Below are positions 7,073 through 15,524 of a DNA stretch of 40,295 bases, in pieces. Each line of letters begins with the position of its first letter. Within the stretch, counting starts at the first letter, position 1. The position numbers and the translations under genes were made by a program. Below the pieces are notes generated by a model. It was not told where the DNA came from, ran no database searches, and saw only the letters and a list, made by a program, of their open reading frames with translations. The stretch is from contig JAGWTU010000050.1 in assembly GCA_028868825.1 (NCBI GenBank), positions 1 through 40,295 on the forward strand. Direction: 5' to 3'. Source of the DNA: Burkholderiales bacterium. GTDB lineage: Bacteria > Pseudomonadota > Gammaproteobacteria > Burkholderiales > Burkholderiaceae_C.

Positions 7073-8713
7073 ATGGACAAACCCTTTGCCATCACGCTGG
7101 ACCCCGGCAGCTCGCTCGCCAACAAGACCGGCAGCTGGCGCACCGAACGCCCCTCGTATGTCCACCGCCTGCCGCCTTGCAATGCGCAATGCCCCGCGGG
7201 CGAGGACATCCAGGGCTGGCTCTACGACGCCGAGAGCGGCGACTACGAGACCGCCTGGCGCCACCTCGTGCGCGACAACCCGTTCCCGGCCATCATGGGC
7301 CGCGTCTGCTATCACAGCTGCGAGGGCGCCTGCAATCGCGCCCAGGTCGACGCGGCCGTCGGCATCAATTCGGTCGAGCGCTTTCTCGGCGACGCCGCGC
7401 TCGAGCATCGCTGGCGCTTCGATGCGCCGGCCGCCGACAGCGGCAAGCATGTGCTCATCGTCGGCGCCGGGCCTTCGGGCATGTCGGCGGCCTACCACCT
7501 GCGCCGTCTCGGCCATGCGGTGACGGTGATGGAAGCCGGTCCGCTGGCCGGCGGCATGATGCGCTTCGGCATTCCGAAGTACCGGCTGCCGCGCGACGTG
7601 CTCGACGCCGAGATGCAGCGCATCGTCGACCTCGGCGTGACGCTGCAGCTGAACACCAAGGTCGACGACCTCGCGCAGACGATGGCCGGGGGCGGCTACG
7701 ACGCCGCCTTCCTCGCCGTCGGCGCGCATATCGCCAGGCGCGCCTTCATCCCGGCCAAGGACAGCTCGCGCATCCTCGACGCCGTGCAGGTGCTGCGCTC
7801 GATGGAGGGAGAGGAGCAGCCGCTGCTGGGCCGGCGCGTCGTCGTCTACGGCGGCGGCAACACGGCCATCGACGTCGCGCGCACGGCCAAGCGCCTGGGC
7901 GCGACCGAGGCCGTGATCGTCTACCGCCGCACGCGCGAGAAGATGCCGGCGCACGACTTCGAGGTCGAGGAGGCGCTGCAGGAAGGCGTGATGGTGAAGT
8001 GGCTCTCGACCATCAAGCAGGCCGGCAGCGACGCCGACGCCGGCGCGCTGACGATCGAGAAGATGGTGCTCGACGAGAAAGGCAACCCGCAGCCGACCGG
8101 CGAATACGAGACGCTCGAGGCCGACAGCCTCGTGCTCGCGCTGGGCCAGGACGTCGACCTCTCGCTGCTCGACCGCGTCGAGGGCCTGGCGATCGAAGGC
8201 GGCGTCGTGCGCGTCGATCCGGCGACGATGATGACCGGCCACCCCGGCATCTTCGCCGGCGGCGACATGGTGCCGGCCGAGCGCAACGTGACGGTGGCCG
8301 TCGGCCATGGCAAGAAGGCGGCGCGCCATATCGACGCCTGGCTGCGCGGCAGCGTCTACGCGCCGCCGCCCAAGCACGCCATCGCGACCTTCGAGCGCAT
8401 CAACCCCTGGTACTACAGCGACGCGCCGAAGACGGTGCGACCGCAACTCGACCTGGCGCGGCGCACGAGCAGCTTCGACGAGGTCCAGGGCGGACTCTCG
8501 GCCGCCAATGCGCTGTTCGAGGCGCGCCGCTGCATGAGCTGCGGCAACTGCTTCGAATGCGACAACTGCTACGGCGTCTGCCCCGACAACGCCGTCATCA
8601 AGCTCGGGCCCGGCAAGGGCTTCGAGTTCAATCTCGATTACTGCAAGGGCTGCGGCGTCTGCGCCGCCGAGTGCCCTTGCGGGGCGATCGAGATGCGGCC
8701 CGAGGAGACCTGA
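7073..8713 (+). CDS. NAD(P)-linked FAD/iron-sulfur subunit of the 2-oxoacid oxidoreductase (GltD-like plus ferredoxin)
   Basis: This 546-residue cytoplasmic flavoprotein probably moves electrons between the PorABG clusters and NAD(P). The N-terminus has GltD-type cysteines (CNAQC, CYHSCEGAC). An FAD Rossmann motif VGAGPSGMSAAY is followed by a pyridine-nucleotide motif YGGGNTAIDVARTAK. The C-terminus is a fused two-cluster ferredoxin domain with CMSCGNCFECDNC and CKGCGVCAAECP. This merges the roles of separate ferredoxin (delta) and FAD subunits, as in PadF/PadH of phenylglyoxylate:NAD oxidoreductase. It is the last gene of the operon, 38 bp after the beta gene. NAD(P) coupling is known for related systems; the choice between NAD and NADP is not visible. 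Confidence 0.88.
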   Translation: MDKPFAITLDPGSSLANKTGSWRTERPSYVHRLPPCNAQCPAGEDIQGWLYDAESGDYETAWRHLVRDNPFPAIMGRVCYHSCEGACNRAQVDAAVGINSVERFLGDAALEHRWRFDAPAADSGKHVLIVGAGPSGMSAAYHLRRLGHAVTVMEAGPLAGGMMRFGIPKYRLPRDVLDAEMQRIVDLGVTLQLNTKVDDLAQTMAGGGYDAAFLAVGAHIARRAFIPAKDSSRILDAVQVLRSMEGEEQPLLGRRVVVYGGGNTAIDVARTAKRLGATEAVIVYRRTREKMPAHDFEVEEALQEGVMVKWLSTIKQAGSDADAGALTIEKMVLDEKGNPQPTGEYETLEADSLVLALGQDVDLSLLDRVEGLAIEGGVVRVDPATMMTGHPGIFAGGDMVPAERNVTVAVGHGKKAARHIDAWLRGSVYAPPPKHAIATFERINPWYYSDAPKTVRPQLDLARRTSSFDEVQGGLSAANALFEARRCMSCGNCFECDNCYGVCPDNAVIKLGPGKGFEFNLDYCKGCGVCAAECPCGAIEMRPEET

Positions 8714-8800
8714 GGGACCCACCCTCGGCGCGGGCGGGTTGATGGCCGCCGCGCGCCGGTTCGGCGCCACAACGCGGACGACCCAGCCGCGGCGCGCGCC

Positions 8801-9079
8801 ATGAACCTCGAAAAAGTCATCTTCGGTTTCTTCATCAGCTTCTCCTGCACGCTGAATTTCGGCTTCTTCGTCGGCGCCATCGACCGCCCCGAACGGCACC
8901 ACCCGACCGAGCTGTTCGCCGCCATCGTCGTCAACCTGATCGCCACGGTGCTCAAGTTCGGCGACCGCACCCAGCTCGGCGCGACGCACCTGGCGACCAG
9001 CGCCGGCGCGCTCTACGCCCGCGCGAGGTCGATACGAAGGGCAACACACTCGGATAGACCATTCTTTAGATGCGGGTAA
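8801..9079 (+). pseudogene. Truncated DUF6394-like membrane protein
   Basis: The 92-residue frame starts MNLEKVIFGFFISF and continues through a second segment (LFAAIVVNLIATVLKFGDRTQ), matching the small betaproteobacterial family I recall as DUF6394. After HLATS at about position 9000 the similarity stops. The remaining residues are basic and unlike the hydrophobic C-terminal half I expect (family length about 115-130 residues). Neither other forward frame restores a hydrophobic continuation, so a simple frameshift does not explain it; a deletion or rearrangement does. The break lies just before the two-component genes and may mark one edge of the cytochrome island. The function of the family is unknown. 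It could still be expressed as a short membrane peptide. Confidence 0.6.
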
Positions 9080-9080
9080 T
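9064..9080 (+). promoter_or_regulatory. Weak PmrA/QseB-like box ahead of the response regulator gene
   Basis: CTTTAG, five bases, GGTAAT: the two half-sites are 11 bp apart and match the PmrA/QseB pattern YTTAAK-N5-YTTAAK at about 9 of 12 positions. It is the AT-richest spot of this stretch and lies about 95 bp before the regulator's ATG, so autoregulation is possible. On its own the match would be weak; it gains weight from the two better boxes at 12602 and 15525. Confidence 0.3.
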
Positions 9081-9174
9081 CTGCCAGAATCGTCACCCCT
9101 GTCCCGTTCCCCGCCATGGCCTCGTTGTCCAGTTCCGCCTCGCCTGCGTGCCCATGCCCGGGTGCCGCACGCCG

Positions 9175-9837
9175 ATGAGGCTGCTGCTGGTCGAGGACGA
9201 CGCGCGCCTGGCCGGTGCCGTGCGCTCGTGGATGGGCCATGCGGCGATCGACGTCGACTGGGTCACCACCGGCGCCGAGATCGAAACCGCGCTGCGCCGC
9301 GGCATCTACGACTGGCTGGTGCTCGACCTCGGCCTGCCCGACGTCGACGGCGAGGAGGCGCTGCGCGGCCTGCGCGCCGCGGGCTTCGACCTGCCGGTGG
9401 TCGTCGTCACCGCGCGCGAGCAGGTGCAGGACCGCGTGCGCCTGCTCGACCTCGGCGCCGACGACTTCCTCGTCAAGCCGGTGCACCTCGACGAGCTGGC
9501 GGCGCGGCTGCGCGCGGTGCGCCGGCGCCAGGGCAGCACGGGCGACATCGTGCTGCGCCACGGCGCGCTGGTGCTGGTGCCGGCCAGCCGCACGGTCTCG
9601 CTCGCCGGCCGCTACATCGCGCTGACGAACCGCGAGTTCTGGCTGCTGGAGACGCTGATGGCCCACCACGACCGCGTCGTCACGCGCGAGGCGCTGATCG
9701 AGTCGCTGCACGGATGGAACGAGGACATCGTCGGCAACGCGCTCGACGTGCATGTCCACAACCTGCGCCGCAAGCTCGGCCGCGGCGTCATCCGCACCGT
9801 GCGCGGCGTCGGCTTCACGCTCTACCCGCAGGCCTGA
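9175..9837 (+). CDS. OmpR-family response regulator (QseB/PmrA-like)
   Basis: This 220-residue two-domain regulator has an N-terminal receiver with acidic pair D8/D9, phosphoacceptor D51 (LVLDLGLPD), T79 and K101 (DDFLVKP). A C-terminal winged helix follows (LTNREFWLLETL through NALDVHVHNLRRKL and RTVRGVGFTL). The NALDVHVHNLRRKLG signature is that of the QseB/PmrA subgroup. A longer open frame begins at 9070, but MRLLLVEDD is the family's standard start. The stop codon abuts the ATG of the sensor kinase gene directly (TGAATG). Members of this subgroup bind paired CTTAA-type half-sites 11 bp apart, and such boxes occur upstream of both neighbouring cytochrome units, so this regulator is the natural candidate to control them. 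Confidence 0.93.
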   Translation: MRLLLVEDDARLAGAVRSWMGHAAIDVDWVTTGAEIETALRRGIYDWLVLDLGLPDVDGEEALRGLRAAGFDLPVVVVTAREQVQDRVRLLDLGADDFLVKPVHLDELAARLRAVRRRQGSTGDIVLRHGALVLVPASRTVSLAGRYIALTNREFWLLETLMAHHDRVVTREALIESLHGWNEDIVGNALDVHVHNLRRKLGRGVIRTVRGVGFTLYPQA

Positions 9838-11232
9838 ATGGCGACGCCGCGCCGCTGGTCGCTGCGCTGGCGCATGCTGGGCATCGCCGCGGTCTCGTGC
9901 GTGCTCGCCTGGCTGGCCGGCGGCATCGCGATGTATGCGGCCGTGCAGCGCGAGGACGCGCTGCTGTTCGACAACCGCCTGGCCGACATGGCGCGCACGC
10001 TGCTCGCCTTCGCCGCACACGAGATCGACGAGGTCGAGGGCGCAAGCCGCGGCGCGGTCGGCGGCCCGCAGATCGAGACCGACATCGACGACACGCTGCA
10101 CGGCCGCTACCGCTACCAGATCTACGACCGCGACGGCCGCCTCGTGCTCGCGAGCTCGAACGCGCCGCGCGCCGCGCCGCTGGCACCGCTGGAGCACAGC
10201 GGCTGGAGCACGCAGCGCGTCGCCGGCCAGGTGCTGCGCGTCGTCGTCATCACCGACGCGCACAGCGCCTTGCGCATCCTCGCCGCCGAGCCCGTCGCCG
10301 ACCGCATCGAACTCGCCGACCTGTTCGGCCATTACCTGATGGTCGGCTTCGGGCTCTCGGCGCTGGCGCTGGCCGGCGTCACTCTGGCGCTGCTGCGCAT
10401 GGCCTTGCGGCCGCTGCACGCGGCGACCTCGGACATCGCGCTGCGCGGCCCCGAGGACCTGCGCTCGGTCGCCTTCGACCGCCTGCCCGCCGAGTTCGCG
10501 CCGCTGCTCGACGCGATCAACCAGCTCATGCGGCGCGTCGAACGCGCGCTGCGCAGCGAGCGCGAGTTCGTCGCCGCCGCCGCGCACGAGCTGCGCACGC
10601 CGCTGGCCGGCCTGCGCGCGCAGGCCCAGCTGGCGGCGCACGAGCGCACGGCGCCGGCGCAGCGCGAACTGGCGCTGCGCGCCGTGCAGGAAGGCGTCGA
10701 CCACGCGGCGCACCTCGTGCACCAGATGCTCGACCTGGCGCGCAGCGACGAGCTGGCCGGCGATCCGGCGCGCTCGCCGCGCCGCCACGAGCGCGTCGCG
10801 CTGGCGCCGCTGTTCGACCAGGTGATGCAGGGCCTGGCGCCGGCCGCCGCGGCGCGTGGCCTGCGCGTGCAATCGCAGTTCGAGGTCGGGGCGGTGGCGG
10901 GCTCCGAGTTCGGCCTCACGCTGATGCTGCGCAACCTGCTGGCCAATGCGGTGGCGCATGCCAGCGAGCGCGGCGACGTCGTCGCCGGCTCCAGGCGCGA
11001 GGGCGACGCGGTGCTGCTGTGGGTCGAGGACGACGGCCCCGGCATCGCGCCCGCCGAGCGCAGCCGCGCCTTCGAGCGCTTCTACCGCGCCAAGGGCAAC
11101 ACGCGGCCGGGCTGCGGGCTCGGGCTGGCGATCGTCAAGGCGCTGGCCGACGCCCATGGCGCCAGCGCGACGCTCACCGAATCGGCGCTCGGCGGGCTGC
11201 GCGCCGAATTGCGCTTCCCCGCTCAGGCCTGA
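9838..11232 (+). CDS. Sensor histidine kinase (QseC/PmrB-like)
   Basis: This 464-residue inner-membrane kinase partners the preceding regulator. Residues 12-35 form the first membrane segment, and about 37-165 is a periplasmic sensor region of the two-component-sensor N type. The second membrane segment is near 168-188, followed by a short linker. The H-box AAAHELRTPLAG gives phosphoacceptor H250. The N-box (LRNLLANAVAHA), G1 (VEDDGPGIAP) and G2 (GCGLGLAIVKALA) complete an intact ATPase domain. Its signal is unknown; QseC/PmrB relatives sense metals, acid or small molecules, so metal or iron sensing is plausible beside a metal-respiration-like island but not demonstrated. The 3' end overlaps the convergent oxidoreductase gene by 10 bp. 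Confidence 0.92.
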   Translation: MATPRRWSLRWRMLGIAAVSCVLAWLAGGIAMYAAVQREDALLFDNRLADMARTLLAFAAHEIDEVEGASRGAVGGPQIETDIDDTLHGRYRYQIYDRDGRLVLASSNAPRAAPLAPLEHSGWSTQRVAGQVLRVVVITDAHSALRILAAEPVADRIELADLFGHYLMVGFGLSALALAGVTLALLRMALRPLHAATSDIALRGPEDLRSVAFDRLPAEFAPLLDAINQLMRRVERALRSEREFVAAAAHELRTPLAGLRAQAQLAAHERTAPAQRELALRAVQEGVDHAAHLVHQMLDLARSDELAGDPARSPRRHERVALAPLFDQVMQGLAPAAAARGLRVQSQFEVGAVAGSEFGLTLMLRNLLANAVAHASERGDVVAGSRREGDAVLLWVEDDGPGIAPAERSRAFERFYRAKGNTRPGCGLGLAIVKALADAHGASATLTESALGGLRAELRFPAQA

Positions 11233-12533
11233 CCGAACTTCGTCTCGAAGCGGATACCGATCGACTTCAGCAGCGGCGTCGGCAGCTCGCCGCCGGCGCA
11301 GACGATCACATGCTGGTTGGCCAGCGTCTCGATCTGCCCGTCGGCCAGCTTCAGCAGGGCGGCGTCCTCGTCGATGCGCTGCACCTGCGAGCCGAGCAGG
11401 CAGCGGATGCGCTGCTGCGCGACCTGCCGGTCCAGCGCCTCGCGGTTCTTCTGCTTGACGCGGGCGAAGGCCTCGCCGCGGTACGACAGCGTGACCGCGG
11501 TGCCGGGCTCCTCGGCCAGCGCCAGCGCGGCCTCCAGCGCGCTGTCGCCGCCGCCGACGACGAGCACCGCGCGGCCGGCGTACTGCGCCGCATCGACGAG
11601 CCGGTAGACGACCTTGGCCTGCTCCTCGCCCGGCACGCCGAGCTTGCGCGGCGTGCCGCGCCGTCCCAGCGCCAGCAGCACCGCATTCGTGTGGTACGTG
11701 CCCTTCGACGTGCGCACGATGAAGGTGCCGTCGGCCTGCCGCTCGAGGCCCTCGAAGCGCTCGCTGAAGTTCATCTTCAGCATCGTGCGCGCGACGACGC
11801 CGTTCCAGAACTCGAGCAGCTTCTCCTTCTGCACCTCGGTGCCGAGCTTGACGATGCCGATGAGGTCGAGCTTGACCGGCGCCGTCATCGCGATCTTGTT
11901 GCGCGGGTAGTGGTAGACCGATCCGCCCAGCGTCTCCTCCTGTTCGACGAGCACGTAGCGCAGCTTGTGGTGCATCGCGCTGAGTCCGGCCGAAAGCCCG
12001 GCCGGCCCGGCGCCGACGATGAGCACGTCCAGCGGCGCCGCATGCGCGGTACCGCGGCGCTGGATCGCCGCCATCGCCTGCCGACCCTGCTCGGCCGTCT
12101 TGCGGATCAGGCCCATGCCGCCGAGCTCGCCGGCGATGAAGACGCCCGTGACGTTGGTCTCGAATTCGGCGCTGATCTGCGGGATGTCGATGCCGCGCTT
12201 CTCGGTGCCGAACACCAGCGTCAGCGCCTGCACCGGGCAGGCGTGGTAGCAGGCGCCATGGCCGATGCAGGCGGCGGCGTTGATCAGCGTGGCCTTGCCG
12301 TCGACGACGCCCAGCGCCTCCTCGGGACAGGCCTTGACGCAGGCGCCCGAGCCCAGGCAGCGGTTCGGATCGACGATCGGGTGCAGCGACGGCGGCTCGT
12401 TGAGCCCGGCGGCCTGCGATTGCCGCAATTGCTCGAGTTCGGCCCGATGGCGGCGCCGATGGCGCCACAGATGCCAGCCGACGAAAAAGGCGGCAATCGA
12501 GATATAGAAGATCAGATAGGGATTCGAATTCAT
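11223..12533 (-). CDS. Membrane-anchored NAD(P)/FAD oxidoreductase with modified double ferredoxin domain
   Basis: This 436-residue protein starts with a single membrane anchor (YLIFYISIAAFFVGWHLW, residues 6-23) and a basic linker. A two-cluster ferredoxin-like domain follows, then a thioredoxin-reductase-like flavoprotein with VGAGPAGLSAGLSA and VVGGGDSALEAALALA nucleotide motifs. Both ferredoxin motifs lack the second cysteine: CLGSGACVKACP has Ser and CIGHGACYHACP has His in that position. The clusters may therefore be three-cysteine types, or ligated by Ser/His. I recall the same substitutions in relatives, so this may be a family trait. It is divergent from the cytochrome-b-like gene. 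Together they could move electrons from NAD(P)H into, or out of, the cytochrome chain on the inner membrane. The function is not established. Confidence 0.8.
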   Translation of the reverse strand: MNSNPYLIFYISIAAFFVGWHLWRHRRRHRAELEQLRQSQAAGLNEPPSLHPIVDPNRCLGSGACVKACPEEALGVVDGKATLINAAACIGHGACYHACPVQALTLVFGTEKRGIDIPQISAEFETNVTGVFIAGELGGMGLIRKTAEQGRQAMAAIQRRGTAHAAPLDVLIVGAGPAGLSAGLSAMHHKLRYVLVEQEETLGGSVYHYPRNKIAMTAPVKLDLIGIVKLGTEVQKEKLLEFWNGVVARTMLKMNFSERFEGLERQADGTFIVRTSKGTYHTNAVLLALGRRGTPRKLGVPGEEQAKVVYRLVDAAQYAGRAVLVVGGGDSALEAALALAEEPGTAVTLSYRGEAFARVKQKNREALDRQVAQQRIRCLLGSQVQRIDEDAALLKLADGQIETLANQHVIVCAGGELPTPLLKSIGIRFETKFGQA

Positions 12534-12601
12534 CGCAGGGACGAACTCTAAGGTCGCGCAGGCTCTCGGAATTCGTGAGCATCTGTAATCTTGTAACGAG
12601 T

Positions 12602-12618
12602 CTGAGTGAATTCTTAAG
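12602..12618 (+). promoter_or_regulatory. PmrA/QseB-like box ahead of the cytochrome-b-like gene
   Basis: CTGAGT, five bases, CTTAAG: 10 of 12 positions fit YTTAAK-N5-YTTAAK with the 11-bp half-site spacing of PmrA/QseB targets. It overlaps a 7-bp inverted repeat CGAGTCT/AGACTCG (12597-12603 and 12617-12623). A TAGACT sequence at 12640-12645 could serve as a -10 element, placing the box over the -35 region as in PmrA-activated promoters. The coding start is at 12710. This divergent region also holds the promoter of the oxidoreductase gene. Confidence 0.45.
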
Positions 12619-12709
12619 ACTCGCGCGAACGCCCCCCCCTAGACTGAGGTTGAACGCAAATGGGCCGATAAAGCACCAGAGACCCACTCTCGCCCGAGGC
12701 CGCCACCCC

Positions 12710-13660
12710 ATGACCGACCACGCCCTGACGATCGACCGCCCCGGCACGCCGCCAGCCGCGCCGGCGCCGCCGCGCGCGCGGCCCGCCGATGCGCCTGCAG
12801 CGCCTGTCGCCGCGACGCCGCCACGCCGGCGCTCGCGCGACGTCTACCTCTACGCGCTGCTGACGGTGCTCGTCGGCGGCGCCTGGGCCTTCACGCGTCT
12901 GGGTTTGTACACATCCAAATCCGACGTCGCCTACTGGATGGGCGTGACCGGCGGCGTGATGATGGTGCTGCTGCTGGCCTACCCGCTGCGCAAGCATCTG
13001 CGCTTCATGCACGGCTGGGGGCAGACGAAACTCTGGCTCTTCGGCCATATGGTGCTCGGCTGCGGCGGGCCGCTGCTGATCCTGCTCCATTCGAATTTCC
13101 AGATCGGCTCGCTCAACGCCGGCGTCGCCTTCTATTCGATGGTCGTCGTCGCGCTCAGCGGCGTCGTCGGGCGTTTCCTCTATCTGCGCGTGCACCGCAA
13201 CCTCAGCGGCGAGAAGCTCAACCTCGGGCTGCTGCGCAGCAAGCTCGATGCCGGCGATACGCCCGCGGCGCGGCTGCGCTTCGCGCCCGGCGTCGTCGAG
13301 CGCTGCCGGGCCTTCGAGACCTGGGCGCTGGAGCGCCGCATGGTCACCGGCGCCGAGGTGCTGCGCGCGATGGTCGTGCTCACCGTCCTGCGCTGGCGCA
13401 CCGAATTCGCCTGCCGCGCCGAATTGCGCCGGCGCCTGGTCGCCGTCGCGCACACCGAAGGCTGGTCGCGACGCAAGCTGCGCAGCCGCCTGCAGGCCGC
13501 GCGCCAGCTCACCGACGCCTATCTCGGGCGCACGCAGCGGGTGGCGATGTTCGCGGCCTGGGAGCGCGTGTTCTCGTGGTGGCATGTGGCCCACGTGCCC
13601 TTCGTCTACATCCTCGTCATCAGCGCCGTGGTGCATGTCGTCGCTGTGCACGCCTACTGA
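12710..13660 (+). CDS. Cytochrome-b-like inner-membrane protein
   Basis: This 316-residue protein has a Pro/Ala-rich cytoplasmic N-terminus (1-43) and four membrane segments near 45-66, 72-93, 111-131 and 138-160. A basic soluble stretch of about 120 residues follows, then a C-terminal membrane segment (292-314). Membrane histidines H113 and H127 in the third segment and H292, H295, H309 and H314 in the last are placed to ligate b-type haem, possibly two. I do not recognise a named family with certainty. ATG 12710 is preferred over 12575 because the added region is not conserved-looking and would cover the promoter. It overlaps the 24-haem cytochrome gene by 26 bp, so the two are translationally coupled. 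It likely links the quinone pool or the divergent flavoprotein to the periplasmic cytochrome. Confidence 0.75.
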   Translation: MTDHALTIDRPGTPPAAPAPPRARPADAPAAPVAATPPRRRSRDVYLYALLTVLVGGAWAFTRLGLYTSKSDVAYWMGVTGGVMMVLLLAYPLRKHLRFMHGWGQTKLWLFGHMVLGCGGPLLILLHSNFQIGSLNAGVAFYSMVVVALSGVVGRFLYLRVHRNLSGEKLNLGLLRSKLDAGDTPAARLRFAPGVVERCRAFETWALERRMVTGAEVLRAMVVLTVLRWRTEFACRAELRRRLVAVAHTEGWSRRKLRSRLQAARQLTDAYLGRTQRVAMFAAWERVFSWWHVAHVPFVYILVISAVVHVVAVHAY

Positions 13661-15494
13661 CGGCGGCGCGGGGCGGCGCGCGACGGCGCGGCTGCTGGCG
13701 GCCGCGGCAGCGCTGTTGCTGACGTTGACGCTGCTGTGGACCCCCCGAGGCGCGGCGGCGCAGTCGATCGAATCGGTGCTCGCGCCCGGCGCGGTGATCC
13801 AGGGCCATGTGAAGGTCGAGACCGACTGCAAGTCCTGCCATTCGCGTTTCGACCGCTCGGCCCAGGACGGGCTGTGCATCGCCTGCCACAAGGAGGTCGG
13901 CGCCGACATCCGCGCCCACAAGGGCTGGCACGGCAAGCAGCAGCCGCAGAAGCAATGCCGTGCCTGCCATCTCGAGCACCGCGGCCGCAATGCGGCGATG
14001 GCCGCCTTCGACCACAAGACCTTCGACCACCGATTGACCGAATTCGAGCTGCGCGACAAGCATGTCGGGCCCGATTGCGCGAAATGCCATGTGCCGGGCA
14101 AGCGCTGGCGCGCCGCGCCCGAGGCCTGCGTCGGCTGCCACGTCAAGGACGATGTCCACAAGTCCGGGCTTGGCCGCCGCTGCGAGGAATGCCACAGCGC
14201 CAAGGGCTGGAAGACGACGACCTTCGACCACGACACGAAGACCCATTTCGCGCTCACCGGCAAACACGCGCAAACGAAATGCGATGACTGCCACGCCAAC
14301 GGCCACTACAAGGACACGCCCAAGGCCTGCCTGGCCTGCCATCGCAAGAAGGACGAGCACAAGGGCCAGTTCGGCGAGAAATGCGAAAGCTGCCATTCGA
14401 CCGAGGCCTGGAAGCCGCAGACCTTCCGCCACGACGTCGACACGCATTACGCGCTCGAGGGCAAGCACCGCAGCGTCAAGTGCACGGCCTGCCACACCGG
14501 ACAGTTGTATGTGCAGAAGCTGGGCCAGGCCTGCATCGACTGCCATGTCAAGGACGACAAGCACAAGGGCGACCTGGGCCGCGCCTGCGCCGACTGCCAC
14601 AGCCCGCGCGGCTGGAAGGAGGCGCCCGGGTTCGACCACGCGACGACCCGCTTCCCGCTGCGCGGCGCGCACGAGAAAGTCGACTGCAAGGATTGCCACA
14701 AGGACCAGCAATACCGGCAGACGCCCGACACCTGCATCGGCTGCCATCGCAAGGACGACAAGCACCAGGGCAATCTGGGCGAGCGCTGCACCGAATGCCA
14801 CGACGAAGTGAAATGGAAGCCGGCGCGCGGCTTCGATCACCAGAAGACGCATTTCCCGCTGTTCAACGCGCACGCCTCGCCCAAGCTCCGCTGCGCCGAT
14901 TGCCACGAGACGCTGCGCGCGCTGCGCCACACGCCGCTCGAGTGCATCGCCTGCCATCGCCGCGACGACAAGCACCAGGGTTCGCTGGGCGAGCATTGCG
15001 AGTCCTGCCACCGCGACAGCGGCTGGAAGGTGGCGCGCTTCGACCACGCCAAGACGCGTTTCCCGCTGCTAGGCGCGCATCTGCCGCTGGCCTGCAAGTC
15101 CTGCCATCTGAGCCCGCGCTACCGCGAGGCGGCGCGCGAATGCATCGGCTGCCACAAGAAGGACGACAAGCACAAGCAGGCCTTCGGCACGAATTGCGCC
15201 TCCTGCCACAGCGTGCGCGCCTGGCCACTGTGGACCTTCGACCATGACCGGCAGACGCACGAGCGGCTCGAAGGCAAGCACCGCCAGACCGCCTGCGCCG
15301 GCTGCCACACCCAGCCGGCCCCCGCCGGCAAGGCCGTGGCGCCGACGCCGCAGGCCTGCGGCGCCTGCCATCGCAAGGACGACGCGCACGACGGCCGCTT
15401 CGGCAACCGTTGCGAGACCTGTCACGCCGCGAACGACTGGAACGACGTTCGACCCGGCGCAGCCGGACGGCCGGCGGCGAAAGGGCCGAATTGA
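13635..15494 (+). CDS. 24-haem periplasmic c-type cytochrome
   Basis: This 619-residue secreted cytochrome has 24 CxxCH motifs. The N-terminus has a hydrophobic signal segment ending near GAAA/QS (about residue 42). Three haem sites precede seven tri-haem units about 66-72 residues long. The central site of each unit reads C-x-x-C-H-(V/R/K)-K-D-D-x-H-K/Q-G, and FDHxxTxFxLxGxH supplies extra histidines suited to bis-His ligation. The only sensible start is the ATG at 13635 inside the preceding gene. Size and position suggest a periplasmic electron carrier between the inner-membrane protein and the giant cytochrome/porin, comparable to the large periplasmic cytochromes of porin-cytochrome clusters. 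It is not recognisably MtrA/MtoA, which has ten haems. The cellular location is inferred from the signal peptide and context. Confidence 0.92.
   Translation: MSSLCTPTDGGAGRRATARLLAAAAALLLTLTLLWTPRGAAAQSIESVLAPGAVIQGHVKVETDCKSCHSRFDRSAQDGLCIACHKEVGADIRAHKGWHGKQQPQKQCRACHLEHRGRNAAMAAFDHKTFDHRLTEFELRDKHVGPDCAKCHVPGKRWRAAPEACVGCHVKDDVHKSGLGRRCEECHSAKGWKTTTFDHDTKTHFALTGKHAQTKCDDCHANGHYKDTPKACLACHRKKDEHKGQFGEKCESCHSTEAWKPQTFRHDVDTHYALEGKHRSVKCTACHTGQLYVQKLGQACIDCHVKDDKHKGDLGRACADCHSPRGWKEAPGFDHATTRFPLRGAHEKVDCKDCHKDQQYRQTPDTCIGCHRKDDKHQGNLGERCTECHDEVKWKPARGFDHQKTHFPLFNAHASPKLRCADCHETLRALRHTPLECIACHRRDDKHQGSLGEHCESCHRDSGWKVARFDHAKTRFPLLGAHLPLACKSCHLSPRYREAARECIGCHKKDDKHKQAFGTNCASCHSVRAWPLWTFDHDRQTHERLEGKHRQTACAGCHTQPAPAGKAVAPTPQACGACHRKDDAHDGRFGNRCETCHAANDWNDVRPGAAGRPAAKGPN
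14127..15423 (+). repeat. Tri-haem repeat units in the 24-haem cytochrome
   Basis: The central CxxCH codons of successive units begin at 14127, 14328, 14532, 14733, 14943, 15141 and 15357, so units are 198-216 bp long. Each unit contributes three haem motifs. The slightly unequal spacing contrasts with the rigid 801-bp period of the giant cytochrome next door. Confidence 0.85.
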
Positions 15495-15524
15495 GCCACT
15501 TTGTCGCATCGTCGCGGTTGCAAA

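Noticed and set aside
12575..12709. Upstream start for the cytochrome-b-like gene
   Set aside because: It would cover the divergent promoter and the regulatory box and adds residues with no membrane or haem features.
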